From the NCBI GenBank assembly GCA_014526335.1, contig JACTAT010000010.1:8731732-8795731 (forward strand): a stretch of DNA of 64,000 nucleotides, read 5' to 3'. Positions 46,749-59,308 of this stretch are shown here, piece after piece. The notes below the pieces were generated by a model, which searched no databases, was not told the DNA's origin, and saw only the letters and a list, made by a program, of their open reading frames with translations. A program made the position numbers and the translations under genes. Source of the stretch: Chrysaora quinquecirrha (taxonomy: Eukaryota > Cnidaria > Scyphozoa > Semaeostomeae > Pelagiidae). The number at the start of each line of letters is the position of its first letter. The first letter of the stretch is position 1.

Positions 46749-47677
46749 CTAATATTCTTTTCCTAATATTTTCGCTGATTGTTTTTCGAAGAAACCTAAC
46801 CCTAAAAGGTTCTTCAGAGCTCTAAGCTCAATTCTGGTAGTAAGCTCATTAAAATTGAACTCCTCCACTCTTCTAGGGTTCAATGAAAAAACCCTTGTAA
46901 AAAGTGTGTACGTAGGGCAGATGTCTGGGTCAATTTTTTTTAATAAATTGTACATTGAAATTTTCAACTCCTGCCTCCTCTCCTTCACATGTTCCTCCAT
47001 TTGTCTTTGTTTCTCATTAAGTTTTTCCTTCATTTCAAATTTTGATTTCGTTTTTCTTAAATTGAGTTTTTCCAACTGGCTCAAAATATGTTTTTCAATA
47101 TTTTCAAGATTTGGAAGTAGGTGCTTCTGAGCCTCAATTAAATTTGCCATTTCCAATTGTATACCTGTGGTCCTATCCAGGAAACCTGCAATGGAGCTCA
47201 ATTTTCTTGCCTGTTCCATGGAAATTCGAACTAAATTCAGCACACTCCCAATGCTTTGTTTTTTTAATTTAAGAAAAGCTTTTTCTTTTACCAGTCTGTC
47301 ATGCGTGTGGCAAATGACTTTCAGGTCTAGTTGAATTTTCAGGGACAATTCTGATAAAATAAAAGGATCAGTTCTTGTGTCATTAGTAGTACCATACTAT
47401 TGTAGAAAAGTTACTTTCTAAAGCACCCGATGCCCACCTCACACCAATTTGTTTGAAATTAATCAAAGATAAAATATTATCCAGTCTCAAGTGTTCCAGT
47501 CTATCTCAATGCGTCTAACTTCTAATATTGTCCCTACAATTGGAAAACTCGGCAATGGATTGGAACCTGGATTATAATAATAATGGACCTGAACAAGACC
47601 CTGACTACAACAGACCTGGAAACTTTAATGAAATAGGTAAGCATTTTCATTAAATTACCTGTTTGATCATTGGCCAT
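46749..47677 (-). CDS. two-exon coiled-coil protein, 206 residues
   Basis: Exon 1 is 47677-47659 (ATG GCC AAT GAT CAA ACA G) and exon 2 is 47350-46749, ending in TAG; together 621 nt, 206 codons plus stop. The donor is CAG/GTAATT and the acceptor TTTATTTTATCAG; phase 1 matches exactly, giving MANDQTELSLKIQ. The start has a strong context (AACATGG) and an upstream in-frame TAG with no earlier ATG. Residues about 75-145 are predicted coiled coil by eye (heptads in LENIEKHILSQLEKLNLRKT and KEKLNEKQRQMEEHVKERRQ). The C-terminal part (DICPTYTLFTRVFSLNPRRV) looks globular. No signal peptide or membrane segment. I do not recognise the family; a kinetochore, centrosome or cytoskeletal role is possible but unproven. 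The open frame 47946-47650 on the same strand overlaps exon 1 in another phase and may be leader sequence. This is the most intact non-transposon candidate here. Confidence 0.7.
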
Positions 47678-50600
47678 GTTGTTCTCCTTTTCCGTGTGCA
47701 ATTTTGTGGAAAATTCTCTATGTGAGCTAATTTTCTAATTCTGAACCTGATTACTTCCTTTGTTTTGGCCATCTCCTTTCCTGTTGGTCCTTTGTTTCCA
47801 GAGACAAAAAAAACAATTGCACGAAACAAGGAGAAAATCGGTCCTTGTCTTTCCTCACTTGAGATGTCGTTGAAACTTTCCATACTTTCCACACAAGAGT
47901 ACAGACAATTGTAGAAAAACCGAACTAATTTATGGCATAAAGGCACCTTATTTATGTGTGACTGATGACCTTTGCAGCTTTAATGCACCAGAGACCAATC
48001 CCAAGTCGCACTCCCAAACCCTGGGTACCAGACTCTGAGAGAGAACAAAAACCTTACAATTTTCAATTTCTCATTTTCTCTTTGAGCCTTCAGCCTCGAT
48101 TTAAATCACAAGTAATTTTTGTTCTATGATTAGTAACGTCTTCTGTCTTGCCACAAAGTCCACAAGGACGAGCAGGAACCAAAGATTTGGATGACACGTG
48201 TAAGTAATAAAGACAAAACAAAGTTTCTTCACTATTTTACTTTCCAGCTCAAATATAATGAATTGAGATTTTATCGTATTTTGATTGTTTTTTTTTCTCT
48301 ACACTATATCATATAATACATTTAAAGGCCCTTGTTCTGGAGCGCTCTTCCTGCCTAGTGCACGCGTGCAGGTAGCCTAGTTTCATACAACGTAGATATA
48401 CCTTTTTTCTCCAAAATTTGGTATTTTGTCACGCCAGCTGTTTTTGATTTTGGTTAATTCCAAGTGCTGCATGGCACAGCAGATGTAGTTAAATTATATT
48501 CATGCAGAAGCACAGAGAGGTGCCAGGAGGCATTTTGCTCAAATCATGTTACCCTAGGCCTGGTTTTCTAGGCAAAACAGAGAACAGCAAATTTTATATT
48601 ACATTATTTTCTTTGCAGCATTTGATATTGAAGTTAATCAGAGTTGTATTGAGGTGGATGATTTCAGCCAAAATAATATTGTAACAAAGTAAAATGCACA
48701 CTATACATCCCCCATCTCACAACAGACACACAGCGAATTCAGGAATAAAAACATTCAATATTTAAGCATAAAGGCTTTGAAGTGGTTAAAAGCTATGCTA
48801 AAATGTCTTATATTTTAACACTGGTGTAATGTGGTTAAGATTAGCACTCATAGACATATATTTTTAAGTTGTGTAACAATAAATTTGTGTAAGGGAAAGG
48901 GAGGCAAAAAAACTTGGAAGTAGAGCGTATAATAGCATAATATAACTATTCACGCAATAAGGCCTTTCAAGTTTATTTTTTCTTCAGAGTGTATAAATAT
49001 ATAACGAAACATAAGATGGTCTAGGATGTGCAAGATATAAGTTGAGACACAGAATGACAACAAATTCATTGACATTACACAAGTTTTCACAATGTATATT
49101 ATCATGACTAGTTTTGTCTGATCATGCAGACCCTTAAGGCTTAAATTTAAATCTAAAAAGGGTTTTTAATGAAACTAGCCAGGATAATATTCATTCTGAA
49201 AGTTTTTGTCAATTTTGGCTGGTTTTGGCTGGTTTCACCTGATTTTGGGTGAGTATGGCTGGTTCCATATTTTAGCAATACCGAATCTCAACGAGTGTGT
49301 TGTTATTCTGAATTTCAACCTATGTCCAATTCAATCATTGCAAATGGTTTGCTCTCATTATGAAAATGCTTTTGTTGCTCATAGACCCACTTTGCTTCCT
49401 AATTCTTATTTACTTTCTTGAATTATTTCAAGCCTATATTCAAATCATTCAATTCCTCTAAGAACCATACAAAAAAGTGTGGACAACACTGCTATGCTTA
49501 TTGAAGACATAACAACACCACTGTGCTGTAGTTTTCATAGAATTTTAATAAACATGACTGAAACAATGAGGGACTCAGCTGAAGTTCAAGGAATTGAAAA
49601 AGACTTGCTGCTTCTGGAAATGTGCTCTCAGATATGAAAACTGAAAGGTTAAGACAAACATTTTTCAAAGAGAATGGGTTGATAGAACCCAGGACAATGC
49701 ATCTTGGGTATAGGAATTACAGTGCAAAAATAAAGGAAGATTCCTTCCAATATATTCCAATCTTGGAAAGGATTGGCATGATCATAAATAATGAAGAAAT
49801 GTATGACCAGCTATTTCATTCCAAAATTAGCGACATTCCAGATCGAATGTTACAAAATTATAAAGATGGAAATAGATTTAAAAATTCAAAATTTTATGCC
49901 ACAAGAAAGAACACGCTTCAAATTGCCTTATATTATGATGATCTAGAAGTGGCAAATCCTGGATCAAAATCAGGGATTCGCAAATTAGCCATGTTCTATT
50001 TTGTAATTGTAAACTTGCCAACTCACTTGAATTCCTATTTGGAGAACATTCACCTGGCTACCATTTCGTACACATGAAATATTGCTTCAATAAAAACCTG
50101 CCGGTCATTGTTAATGTTTTAAAGAAGCTGGAAGAGGGGATTGAATTCCACTTTTCGGACAAGGTAAAGAGATCTATGGAGGCTTAGTCTTTTTATTTGG
50201 GGATAATCTTGCTGCCAATTCCCTGTTGGGCTTTCAAGAGGGTTTCACCGCACAGAAGTATTGCCAATTTTGCTCCATGTCAAGTATTTGTGCAAGACTT
50301 GCTACTAGACAAGATGGAAACTTGTTGCGGTCAAAAGAATCAGTCAATGCAGATTTGAAGATGAATAATCCAAAATCAACTGAAATCAAATTTGATTGTC
50401 TACTAAATGGCCTCGGTGAATTTAATGAAGCCGAATGATTCTCACACCATATAATGCATGATATTCTGGAAGGTGCATGCAGATACGATCTGATTATCAT
50501 TCTCAATATGAAATAAGCTCAAAGCTCTTCACCGTAGAGTACTTAAATGACATCATGAAGTCATTTCAATATGGGTAAGTTGAACGCAAATCAGATTATA

Positions 50601-53600
50601 TTACTAGGTTCCTTATGTGTCAAAAAAGCCCTCAGCTTGAATTAGCATTCAGAATTAATAAGCAATATGTGATTCTAGAACATAAAGCATGGTTTTACAA
50701 TTTTTAAATTTCAGATTTTTCTATCACCTGAAAGCAATGTTTTAAAATTTGAATCATCTTGGAATATGATATGATAATCTCTTGACCAAAGTTGTATTAT
50801 TTGTACAATGTTGCATTACATGGAACAATGAATCTAGATTTAAATCATCATTTAATTCTTATTATGATATTAAATCTCTGTAAAACCCATCTTTTTTAAT
50901 TTTCAGACCTGATACTGTCAAAGATAAGCCTGTAAAAATTGATCCAGCACACATTGAAAGTGGCAGACTTAGTCTAAGTGTCACACAAATGTGGTGCCTA
51001 GTCATGATGTTGCCAATTTGGATTGGCTATCTATTTGATCCCACGGATGAAGTTTGGGAGTTATTTGTGTTTGAACATTCATTTTATCTGGAATCAGTTA
51101 TTGCAGAACACAATGAACTATATATCAAGGTATATATTGTACATTTTATATTTTTTGAGAAGTGAAATGTCATGTCAAATGAAGCAAATACAAAAAAATT
51201 CTGCAACAATTTTTATATTTTGTTTTTTTTCCAATAGCTTTCGGAAAATGGCTGCTTAAAACCAAAACACCATTTCATGACCCATTATGGCGAAGCTATT
51301 AGAAGAAATGGTCCTCTTTTAACTTTGTTGACAATGCAGCATGAAGGGAAGAACAGGGTTGCAAAGAGAGCAGCCACTTTTGAAGGTAACTTCCCTTTTT
51401 CATTTGTTTAATAAAATCATACAATTTGATTTGTTTTGTCTTGTTATGTTATCAGAATATCAATCAATTTAGTGTTACAGTACAGTAGTAGAGAATAGAC
51501 GAGGCAAATTTTCTCACCAAACCTTTTCTACTCAAGGAATGAATCTGTATGGAACAAAACAGTAATGTGTATTATATCTTCAGGTTTTCTGCCAGAAATT
51601 CAAGATCTTAAAATAACGTTCCAATATATTTTTATTAGATTTAGCTATAAATATAATTCCAGTTCAGTCTAATTCCTGCTTTTTTACACTTAAATGCCAG
51701 AGTTCTTTGCAATATTTTTTCGAGTTTAAATAAATTTTTCCTCTTGCATTAGTATCTTATATACTAATTTCGTAGTGGTCATGGTAACTGTTTTGTGACA
51801 GCAAACTTTTTGAGATGTTACATGGTACGCTTCTCAAGTCTGCACCACTCTCTGGCGCCCATGGGGTAGTTTTGTCAACCGTTGCCTTTTCTCTCATATC
51901 TGTATCTTCTGCTGGGGTAAGTGGGAAAAACCCCTCTTTTGTCACAAGGCATTGAAATCTTTTGTCTAAACTTCATGTCATATACTTCTTCTTTATTTCA
52001 TAATGACTACCAGTAACTAAGCTGCCCGGATATATGTACTAATTTTCATTTATACTTACGTAATTCACTGAAAAATAATTTGTTTTTTTGGGTCTTTAAG
52101 GTTTCTAAAATGGATGTTTACATGAATGCTAAGTGAACCGGCTTTAAATCGCTTTGTGAAAATGATTTTCTTCCTTTGAATCAGAATGAAAGGCCATTAC
52201 CTATTTTCAAAAGGGTATTGAGAGGTGCGTTCAATTCATGGCGAACAAAACCCGTTCTCAAAAGGTTATTGAAAAGTGCATTTGAAAGCTAACAAAAGCC
52301 TTTCCGAATGCAACCACGAAGTCTAAGCTGGCTTGCGGTAGCAGTATCTCACTATGCAGTATGAAGTATGAAACAGGACAGAGGAAGTTTAACTACCAAA
52401 AGACTAAGAAACAGCATCCTCAATTAACCCGAGTTCCTGACTTCAAATCTCCACGATCAGACAGAGAATGTGTTCAATCGATTTTATTGCAACATATTTC
52501 TTCTCTATCATGGATCTAATCAAGGGAAGGAATTAAGGACGGCCAGGAAGCTAAATTTCCTTCGGAACAAAAGAGACTGCACCAACAAACTGGGCTAAAG
52601 AAAAAGCGAAGAACATCACTGCAGAACATGAACAATAACAAGCCTGAGGAACAGCACCAAGGAACGGACTGCAGGCCATGAACAATTTCAGGACTAAGGA
52701 ACATGAACAACAACAAGACTGAGGAACAGGACCAAGGAACGGGACTAAGGACTAAGGAACATGAAAAATAGCAAGACTGAGGAACAGGACCAAGGAACGG
52801 GACTAAGGACTAAGGACTAAGGAACATGAACAATAACAAAATTGAGGAACAGGACCAAGCAACAGGACTAAAGACCAAGACTAATTTCAGGGCTGAGGAA
52901 CATGCACAATAACAAGACTGAGGAACAGGGGCTAGGAATGGGACGAATATCTCATTTTAAACAATAACATGACTGAGGATGAGACCAAGGAACAGGGCTC
53001 AAGATCTGGAAAAATTACATGACTGAGGAGCAGGACTCACAAACGGGATTTCAGGGCATGAATAATTTCAGGACTAAACAACATGAACAATTACATGGAC
53101 ACAGGAACAGGACTAAAGACCATGACGAATTTCAGGACTAAGGAACAACAAGGCTAAGGAACAGAACCCAGGAACAGGACTGAATGGAGAAAATAATTTC
53201 AGGACTAAAGAAAATGAACAATAGCAAAATTAGAGGAACAGGACCAAGGAACAGGACTGCAGACTATACTTATTTCAGGACTAAGGCATATGAACAATAA
53301 CAGCACTGAGCAACAAGATTAAGGAAGAATAAGGAACATGAAGAATAACAAGACTGAAGAACAGGACCAAGGGGACTGAAAACCATGAATAATGTCAGGA
53401 CTACGGAACACACTATAGGGAAAAAGGTCTGCTGTACACTCACCAATTTGAAACTGAAGAACATCATGATGGACTAAGAACCTTGGCAAGGAACAAAGGA
53501 ACAGGACCTTGAGTAGCACCAGGAAATAGGACCCCAAGCTAGGCCCAAGGACAAAGACTCAAGACCAGAAATAAATGCAGGGACAGGAGTATGGAAAAGG

Positions 53601-54611
53601 AACATGGAATCACTTTTCTCAAAAACTTGAATACATAGTCCTTGAAAGGCAGGGGTCCTTGAGGCAGAGGTCCTTGCAAGGCGGTGGTCAGAGACGGGCA
53701 TGGGCTAGTCAACATATAATATTCATATACATTTTTATTTTGCAATGATTTTTAATATCTCCACAATTATATGTGATGTTTTTATTGCATTTTAGTATTT
53801 TTGCAATGTTATCCATTTTTATTTTTCTTGCTAAAAATCTAATCAAAATAATACAAAATTTGCTTAATTTGCTATATTACTGATTTGATTTGCTATACTG
53901 CTGATCAAACATTCAAGATTCTGAGGTACCTCACATTACTAAAATTGTGCAATTTTCAACACACATGTTAATTAATTCTTTTCTAAACCTGTTTTCCCTG
54001 ACTTTATTTCAAGGAAACTTCATGAACGTTCCAAAAACAGTGGCAAAAAGACTTCAGTTAAAAACATACTCCGACTGGTGTGAAGGTAGGGGTTCTTGCA
54101 TTAAAGAATACTTGTTGTAAATATATAAGTAAATAACATCTCATTGTAAATTAATATATCTTTTTTAATTCTTTTTTGTTAAGGTAACAAAGAACAGAAG
54201 ACTGAATTGGTGAGAAAAGTAAAACTATTTGATATCACTACAGCTTTAAATGATTTGCAGGATGTTTTCCAGGAACAGGTTATTGAAGAAGATAATCAAC
54301 TGTGGACTGGCAGCTCTGCAATTTGGTGTGGAACCGTTATTAAAGATCGATGCATATTAATTACTGGTGTTTAAATGGCTGTGGTGAAAAACATTTTTAT
54401 ATCAAATGACAAGCCAATTTTTATTGCAAGACAACTCCATGCAAAGTATAGACATCATTTTTCTGGTTTTGAAATTCTAAGCACAAAAAATAAGCTGGAT
54501 TCAATAAAAGCTGAACAAATAATTTACAAGAAATCTTTGTATCCTGTAAAGAATGGTGTTGGAGAAACATTTGTTGTGCCAAAACATTATATTGCGTGTA
54601 ATTTTGAGTAA
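47554..54611 (+). pseudogene. multi-exon gene of a transposase-like repeated family, broken
   Basis: Exon 1, 47554-47631 (MDWNLDYNNNGPEQDPDYN, donor ATAG/GTAAGC), can join 48174-48199 and 48619 onward (SFDIEVNQSCIEVDDFSQN) in phase, giving an acidic N-terminus. A long exon, about 49431-50574, runs YSNHSIPLRTIQKSVDNTAM, then ALYYDDLEVANPGSKSGIRK, a GDNLAANSLLGFQEGF stretch, CQFCSM and MHDILEG. Further exons follow with matching phases: 50907-51129 (QMWCLVMMLPIWIGYL), 51238-51385 (LKPKHHFMTHYGEAIRRNGPL), 54014-54085 (VPKTVAKRLQLKTYSDWC) and 54184-54611. These motifs (GSKxGxHKL, MHDxLEG, LKPKHHFxxHY) define an uncharacterised family, multi-copy in invertebrates and fish, probably DNA-transposon derived. 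Frameshifts occur near 49618, 50075, 50165 and 50430, and an in-frame TAA at 54372. The intron 51386-54013 contains a minisatellite. Confidence 0.7.
52500..53560 (+). repeat. AGGAACA/GGACTAA minisatellite in an intron
   Basis: Degenerate units of about 45-60 bp built from GACTAAGGAACATGAACAAT, AACAAGACTGAGGAACAGG and ACCAAGGAACGGG. Strongly purine-rich on the plus strand over about 1 kb, so a transcript of the host gene would carry a purine-only-like tract. The minus-strand frames here (such as 53270-53701) are artefacts. Confidence 0.9.
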
Positions 54612-55134
54612 CAATAAGATAATGTCTACTTGAAAATGTTAGAAATTATCTTTATGATACTTGACTTTCTCTCTTGATCTTCAAATATCACATTTTTCTC
54701 GTGTGAAATAATTTTTGAAAATTCTTGAAGGGCATAGACAAGACTAAGGCAATGAATTTTAAAAATAGCCTATTAAATCACCACAAATCATCAATTAACA
54801 ATATTTTTATCGCGTTGAGACAATGTTTTCTGCAATCCTTTATGATTGGTATATATCCTATTTAGATTTTTAGCATCCTTAAATAGAAAAGGCGGTGAAT
54901 GGGGGCTATCGTCCCCCAAGGGCAAAATAAATGAGACTACTTTAGTTTGGTCAATTTGGGGGCGTTGATTCCTTATATCAATGTTATACGGGCGATTTCC
55001 AGGAATTTTGGCCTCGTTTTGGTATACGAAGTTCTGTTGGGATGTTTAGCCACAGCAAACTCCCAAGGCGTAGCGTGGCATAATGTAATGTACAAAGCTT
55101 GAATCCCTTGATACAGATTTTGTTTAGATGTGTC

Positions 55135-56190
55135 CTCATTAAACCAGAGAAGTTAATTTTGACTACTGAGGAATAAATGCAACAGCAGAGCCTCGTTTCC
55201 ATGCTCACAACCAGAATCATGAAGTCGTTTTTAGAATTTTTAAGGGGATACTGTTGCAAACCACAACACTGTACGTTAAATTTATTGTAAGCTTGCTTAC
55301 AACTTACCTGCCTATACCTAGCATAGCTACGTTTGGTCAGAATTTAACTTTTAATACATAAAAATAGTCAAATAAGATAAATTAAAAGAAATCGTCGTCA
55401 AGATATTCCGCAAAATCATCCTCTACAGCAGATTCCTCCCCTTCTACAGTTTCGTTCTCTTCATCAAAATTGATGAGAAGGTCGGTGAAATCTTCAGGAT
55501 AGCAAAGATTGCTCCATACGACACGTCTGTACTTGTCCCAACCGCGAGGTACAGCATCGTCAAGATTAAACCTTAAGGAATTCACCTTTGCCCGCATAAG
55601 ACACAACTGCAGGTTGGCCTTGCAGGATATACGCTAAGATCAAGAATTTTCCCTTCCTTTTCAAACTTTTCAACAAACAGCTTGTGTTGTAAGGCATCAA
55701 CTGACTCGACTCTTTGGTTGCCATATAATCTACAAACAAACGCTATCTCTTTATCTCTTGGCAAAGTTGATTGGAAGGATATGCCATGTTGCCTAACTCG
55801 CAAAACAGGTCGTGACGTGTGGAGCGATCTTTACCCAAAGATGTCACCGAGCTTCTCATCGATTTTGATAAAGAGAACAAAACTGTAGAAGGGGGAAATC
55901 TGCTGTAGAGGATGATTTTGCAGAGTATTTTGAGGATGATTTCTTCTAATTTATCTTATTTGACTATTTTTATGTATTAAAAGTTCTGGAAGTAGTTCTG
56001 GATGCAGCTATGCTAGGTTTAGGCGAGTAAGTCATAAGCAAGCTTACAATAAATTTAGCGTAGAGTGTTATGGTTTGCAACAGTATACCCTTAAAAATTC
56101 TGCAAACAACTTCATGATTCTGATTTCGAGTACGGAACGATGGTCTGCTGTCGTATCATGCCTCAGTAGTCAAAATAACTTCTCTGGTGT
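55135..56190. repeat. imperfect inverted duplication around 55.7 kb
   Basis: 55135-55440 on the left pairs with about 55895-56190 on the right: GAAATCGTCGTCAAG against the complement in GAGGATGATTTCTTC, GCAAGCTTACAATAAATTTA on both sides, and CATGAAGTCG against CAACTTCATG. Identity is roughly 80-85 percent. The spacer holds the rest of the 55382-55803 coding relic, so the 3' end of that gene is present twice in opposite orientation. Confidence 0.85.
55382..55803 (-). pseudogene. C-terminal relic of an uncharacterised repeated gene family
   Basis: Frame 55803-55610 encodes IAFVCRLYGNQRVESVDALQ, then a frameshift near 55630 leads to CKANLQLCLMRAKVNSLRFN and AVPRGWDKYRRVVW, ending in an acidic tail (DDFAEYLDDDFF). 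This order (F.CRLYG...VD..R...F, then LPP.K..L..H..RA..Q, then GW) is a C-terminal signature I know from multi-copy uncharacterised proteins of invertebrates; their function is unknown and they are probably transposon-linked. One frameshift and no N-terminal part. Confidence 0.6.
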
Positions 56191-56204
56191 ATTTAAGGAC
56201 CCAT

Positions 56205-56500
56205 ATAACTGCAGCATATTTGCAACCATTTTCTTTAGACAAAAACAGCTAGGAAGAGTAGGCACGAGTTGTCATCTTAAGAACAAAATGGAGCCGATGA
56301 GGAAAAGGTATGATCAGGCTCAATTCACAAACCTAGCACCATTGACACATAGAAACATAGGGTAACGCTTCTACTTTTATCGAATAGCATCACTGCAGCA
56401 TATTTGCAAACTCCTTTTTTGGACAAAAACAGCTAGGAAGAGTAGGCGGGAGTAATCTGAAGAACAAAATGGATATGACGAGGAAAAGGTATGATTAGAC
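56205..56500 (+). repeat. tandem duplication, unit about 180 bp
   Basis: CTGCAGCATATTTGCAA...CAGCTAGGAAGAGTAGGC...GAGGAAAAGGTATGAT occurs at 56212-56315 and again at 56393-56495. Confidence 0.9.
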
Positions 56501-57430
56501 TCTAGTAGTATATATAGGGTCATGAGAAAATTCCAGATTTTTGTTCGAATAATTTGAATTTTTTTTTGGTATAGGGTATATAAACGCTGTATTAACTTTG
56601 TAAAATTCTTAGATTTTTTCTGAACAATCTCTGAAAGTTTCTTAATTGAATTTCTAGCTTCAGTTTAATAATTATAAGATTTTAAAATGTAAAAACGTTT
56701 GTGGGGTTTCCTCTGTAATCATTTTTTTACAAAATCTAATAGGAGAAGCTTGTTTTTGTAACAAAAAACCAGCTAAAAAGTAATTTGATTAAACAGGATT
56801 TGAATTTCTCTTTCAGGATTATTTCAAGGTCAGAGGTTAAGCCAAGAAGCGAAATATGAATTCAGGTTTCCTTAGAAACAAAAAAAAAGTCTGGAATTAC
56901 AATCATGAGTTAGTCATATGACAAGGTAAGGTAGTTAAAGTGTAGAATTATTTTCAAAATCAGACAGAAGTTTTCAAGAAGTGGAAGGAGTCGGAGGTGA
57001 GTAGCTTCAACGAGTAAGTAACCATTTTCATTATATTTCAGTTTATAAGTACTTGTACTTTTAATAATTAATTTATACCTTCTAAATTAAACTTTATTGC
57101 TTGAGAATTATATTTTATGTTTAGAACATTTATGATTCTTTCGTTTTTATTTTCTTAGTTCATTTTTATAGTTATTTTAATTTTATGAGTAGCGTATTTA
57201 TCGTTTCGTCTGAAACTTTTTATAACTATACTATTCTAGTTCTCTCTGTTTTCAAATTATTGGGAAAGTTAGTAATACTGCAATTCCTGACGAAGATAGA
57301 AAGTTGAAAAAACGTGTCACTCCCAGTCTGTCTAGCTTGTCTAGTATGTCTGGTGAAACTAGCATATTCTAATTCATCTTTGTGAAAAGTGGTTGAGCTG
57401 GCAATTCTAGTAATTCTAAATCTGCGCTTT
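56501..57430. other. no supported gene
   Basis: AT-rich sequence without recognisable coding or repeat structure. The 30-bp string CAAATTATTGGGAAAGTTAGTAATACTGC-like occurs at 57255 and again at 57463, just before the satellite. Confidence 0.55.
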
Positions 57431-57489
57431 TCTATTCATGCCTTTCTATTTTTCCATTTTCAAATTATTGGGAAAGTTAGTAATACTGC

Positions 57490-58720
57490 GGCCAGGTCCA
57501 AAACGCGGACCACGCGGACTTCGCGGACTTCGCGGACTTAGCATTTCAAGTCCGCGTGTCCGCGTTTTAGTAATTAGGCCTATGAAATTACTAAAACGCG
57601 GACATGGATTTCGCGGACCTACGAAATTTCCTCACAAAACTGTAATCAACGAAAGTAAATTGGTTCTGCAGTGCTTTTCGCATCTTAGATCTACTTATCG
57701 AACATAGAAAGACTCGAGAAAACACGTCAAGAAAAGCTTAGGCCAGTTTAGGCCCGGGTTTAGGCCTAAATTCTAAGACTGTGATATCTTTGTTTATTTT
57801 TCGAAATTTTAGAATAAAATGTCGTTATTATACCTAAACACGCACCTGGTTTCATGAAAAGTGCACCTATGCCCTTATTTCAAAATTTCGATTGGAAGTC
57901 CGCGTGTCCGCGTTTTAGTAATTAGGCCTATGAAATTACTAAAACGCGGACATGGATTTCGCGGACCTACGATATTTCCTCTCAAAACTGTAATCAACGA
58001 GAGTAAATTGGTTCTACAGTGCTTTGCGCTTCTTGGATCTATTTATCGAACATAGAAAGACTCGAGAAAACACGTCAAGAAAAGCTTAGGCCAGTTTAGG
58101 CCCGGGTTTAGGCCTAAATTCTAAGACTGTGATATCTTTGTTTATTTTTCGAAATTTTAGAATAAAATGTCGTTATTATGCCTAAACACGCACCTGGTTT
58201 CATGAAAAGTGCACCTATGCCCTTATTTCAATATTTCGATTGGAAGTCCGCGTGTCCGCGTTTTAGTAATTAGGCCTATGAAATTACTAAAACGCGGACA
58301 TGGATTTCGCGGACCTACGAAATTTCCTCACAAAACTGTAATCAACGAAAGTAAATTGGTTCTGCAGTGCTTTTCGCATCTTAGATCTACTTATCGAACA
58401 TAGAAAGACTCGAGAAAACACGTCAAGAAAAGCTTAGGCCAGTTTAGGCCCGGGTTTAGGCCTAAATTCTAAGACTGTGATATCTTTGTTTATTTTTCGA
58501 AATTTTAGAATAAAATGTCGTTATTATGCCTAAACACGCACCTGGTTTCATGAAAAGTGCACCTATGCCCTTATTTCAATATTTCGATTGGAAGTCCGCG
58601 TGTCCGCGTTTTAGTAATTAGGCCTATGAAATTACTAAAACGCGGACATGGATTTCGCGGACCTACGAAATTTCCTCATAAAATTGTAATCAACGAAAAG
58701 GAAACAAGAAAAGCCAAGAA
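57490..58720 (+). repeat. 348-bp satellite, 3.4 copies, with 18-bp perfect hairpin
   Basis: Units at 57548, 57896, 58244 and 58592 (last partial) are nearly identical. Each contains GTCCGCGTTTTAGTAATT, a 10-nt loop, and its exact inverse complement (first copy 57558-57603), plus CGCGGACCTACGAAATTTCC. The array opens with a CpG-dense cluster of GCGGACTTC repeats (57495-57540). Frames of 62-89 codons repeated in each unit are by-products. The units also hold repeated TTTAGGCC words. Confidence 0.95.
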
Positions 58721-59308
58721 AGCTCTGTTAACTGTTAATGTGTAGTCTGTGTTATGATTACAACTTACGTTAAATTAAAACTAAAGAATGTTTAATCTAA
58801 TATAAATAATTAAACGTTAAAAATTACAAAGAAGAACCCGGAAGAAAATGTGCATTGCGAAGTCTACTTCTAAAAAGCGTCTGGAGTAATTAATGCTATA
58901 TTCGTAATGCAATATTCCCATATAATGCATCATTTTGACTTGTGGTAAGCTAACTTTATGCAAGTAGTGGAAAGGGATATATTTGATAGCGGGAATATTG
59001 TATGCTTTTCAAGAATTCATGATGTAAAAGTCATGGCATAATTGCAACCTTGCATCCCTTTTCAAAGTCATATGCATTTGCATCTTTATTTTATTATGTT
59101 AAATATAAACTGATTAACTGATAGAGGGCTCAAAAAAACAGAATTCGTTCTAAGGAAGGGAAGCTTGTAAAAGTTTTGCACATGATTGTCATATTTGAGA
59201 AATCAGTCAGCTCAATGTAGGTTAGATTATAACTGTTGCCATGTCGAAAGTCGCACTTAATGCATACACACTGTCCTTTTTAAATCGAAATCAACAAAAA
59301 AATCAAGG
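58721..59308. other. no supported gene; downstream flank of MULE gene
   Basis: Contains the 3' flank of the minus-strand gene that ends at 59309. I searched for a terminal inverted repeat of the MULE here but cannot identify it because the other end lies beyond the window. Confidence 0.5.

Noticed and set aside
47650..47946. 98-codon minus-strand frame as the first exon of the coiled-coil gene
   Set aside because: Its phase at the donor 47659 runs into a stop after splicing, while the ATG at 47677 joins in phase.
57490..58720. CRISPR-like repeat-spacer array
   Set aside because: Units are 348 bp with no unique spacers; the context is animal DNA.
57438..58745. Four similar frames of 62-89 codons as a gene family
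   Set aside because: They recur only because the 348-bp unit is a multiple of three, and they span the hairpin.
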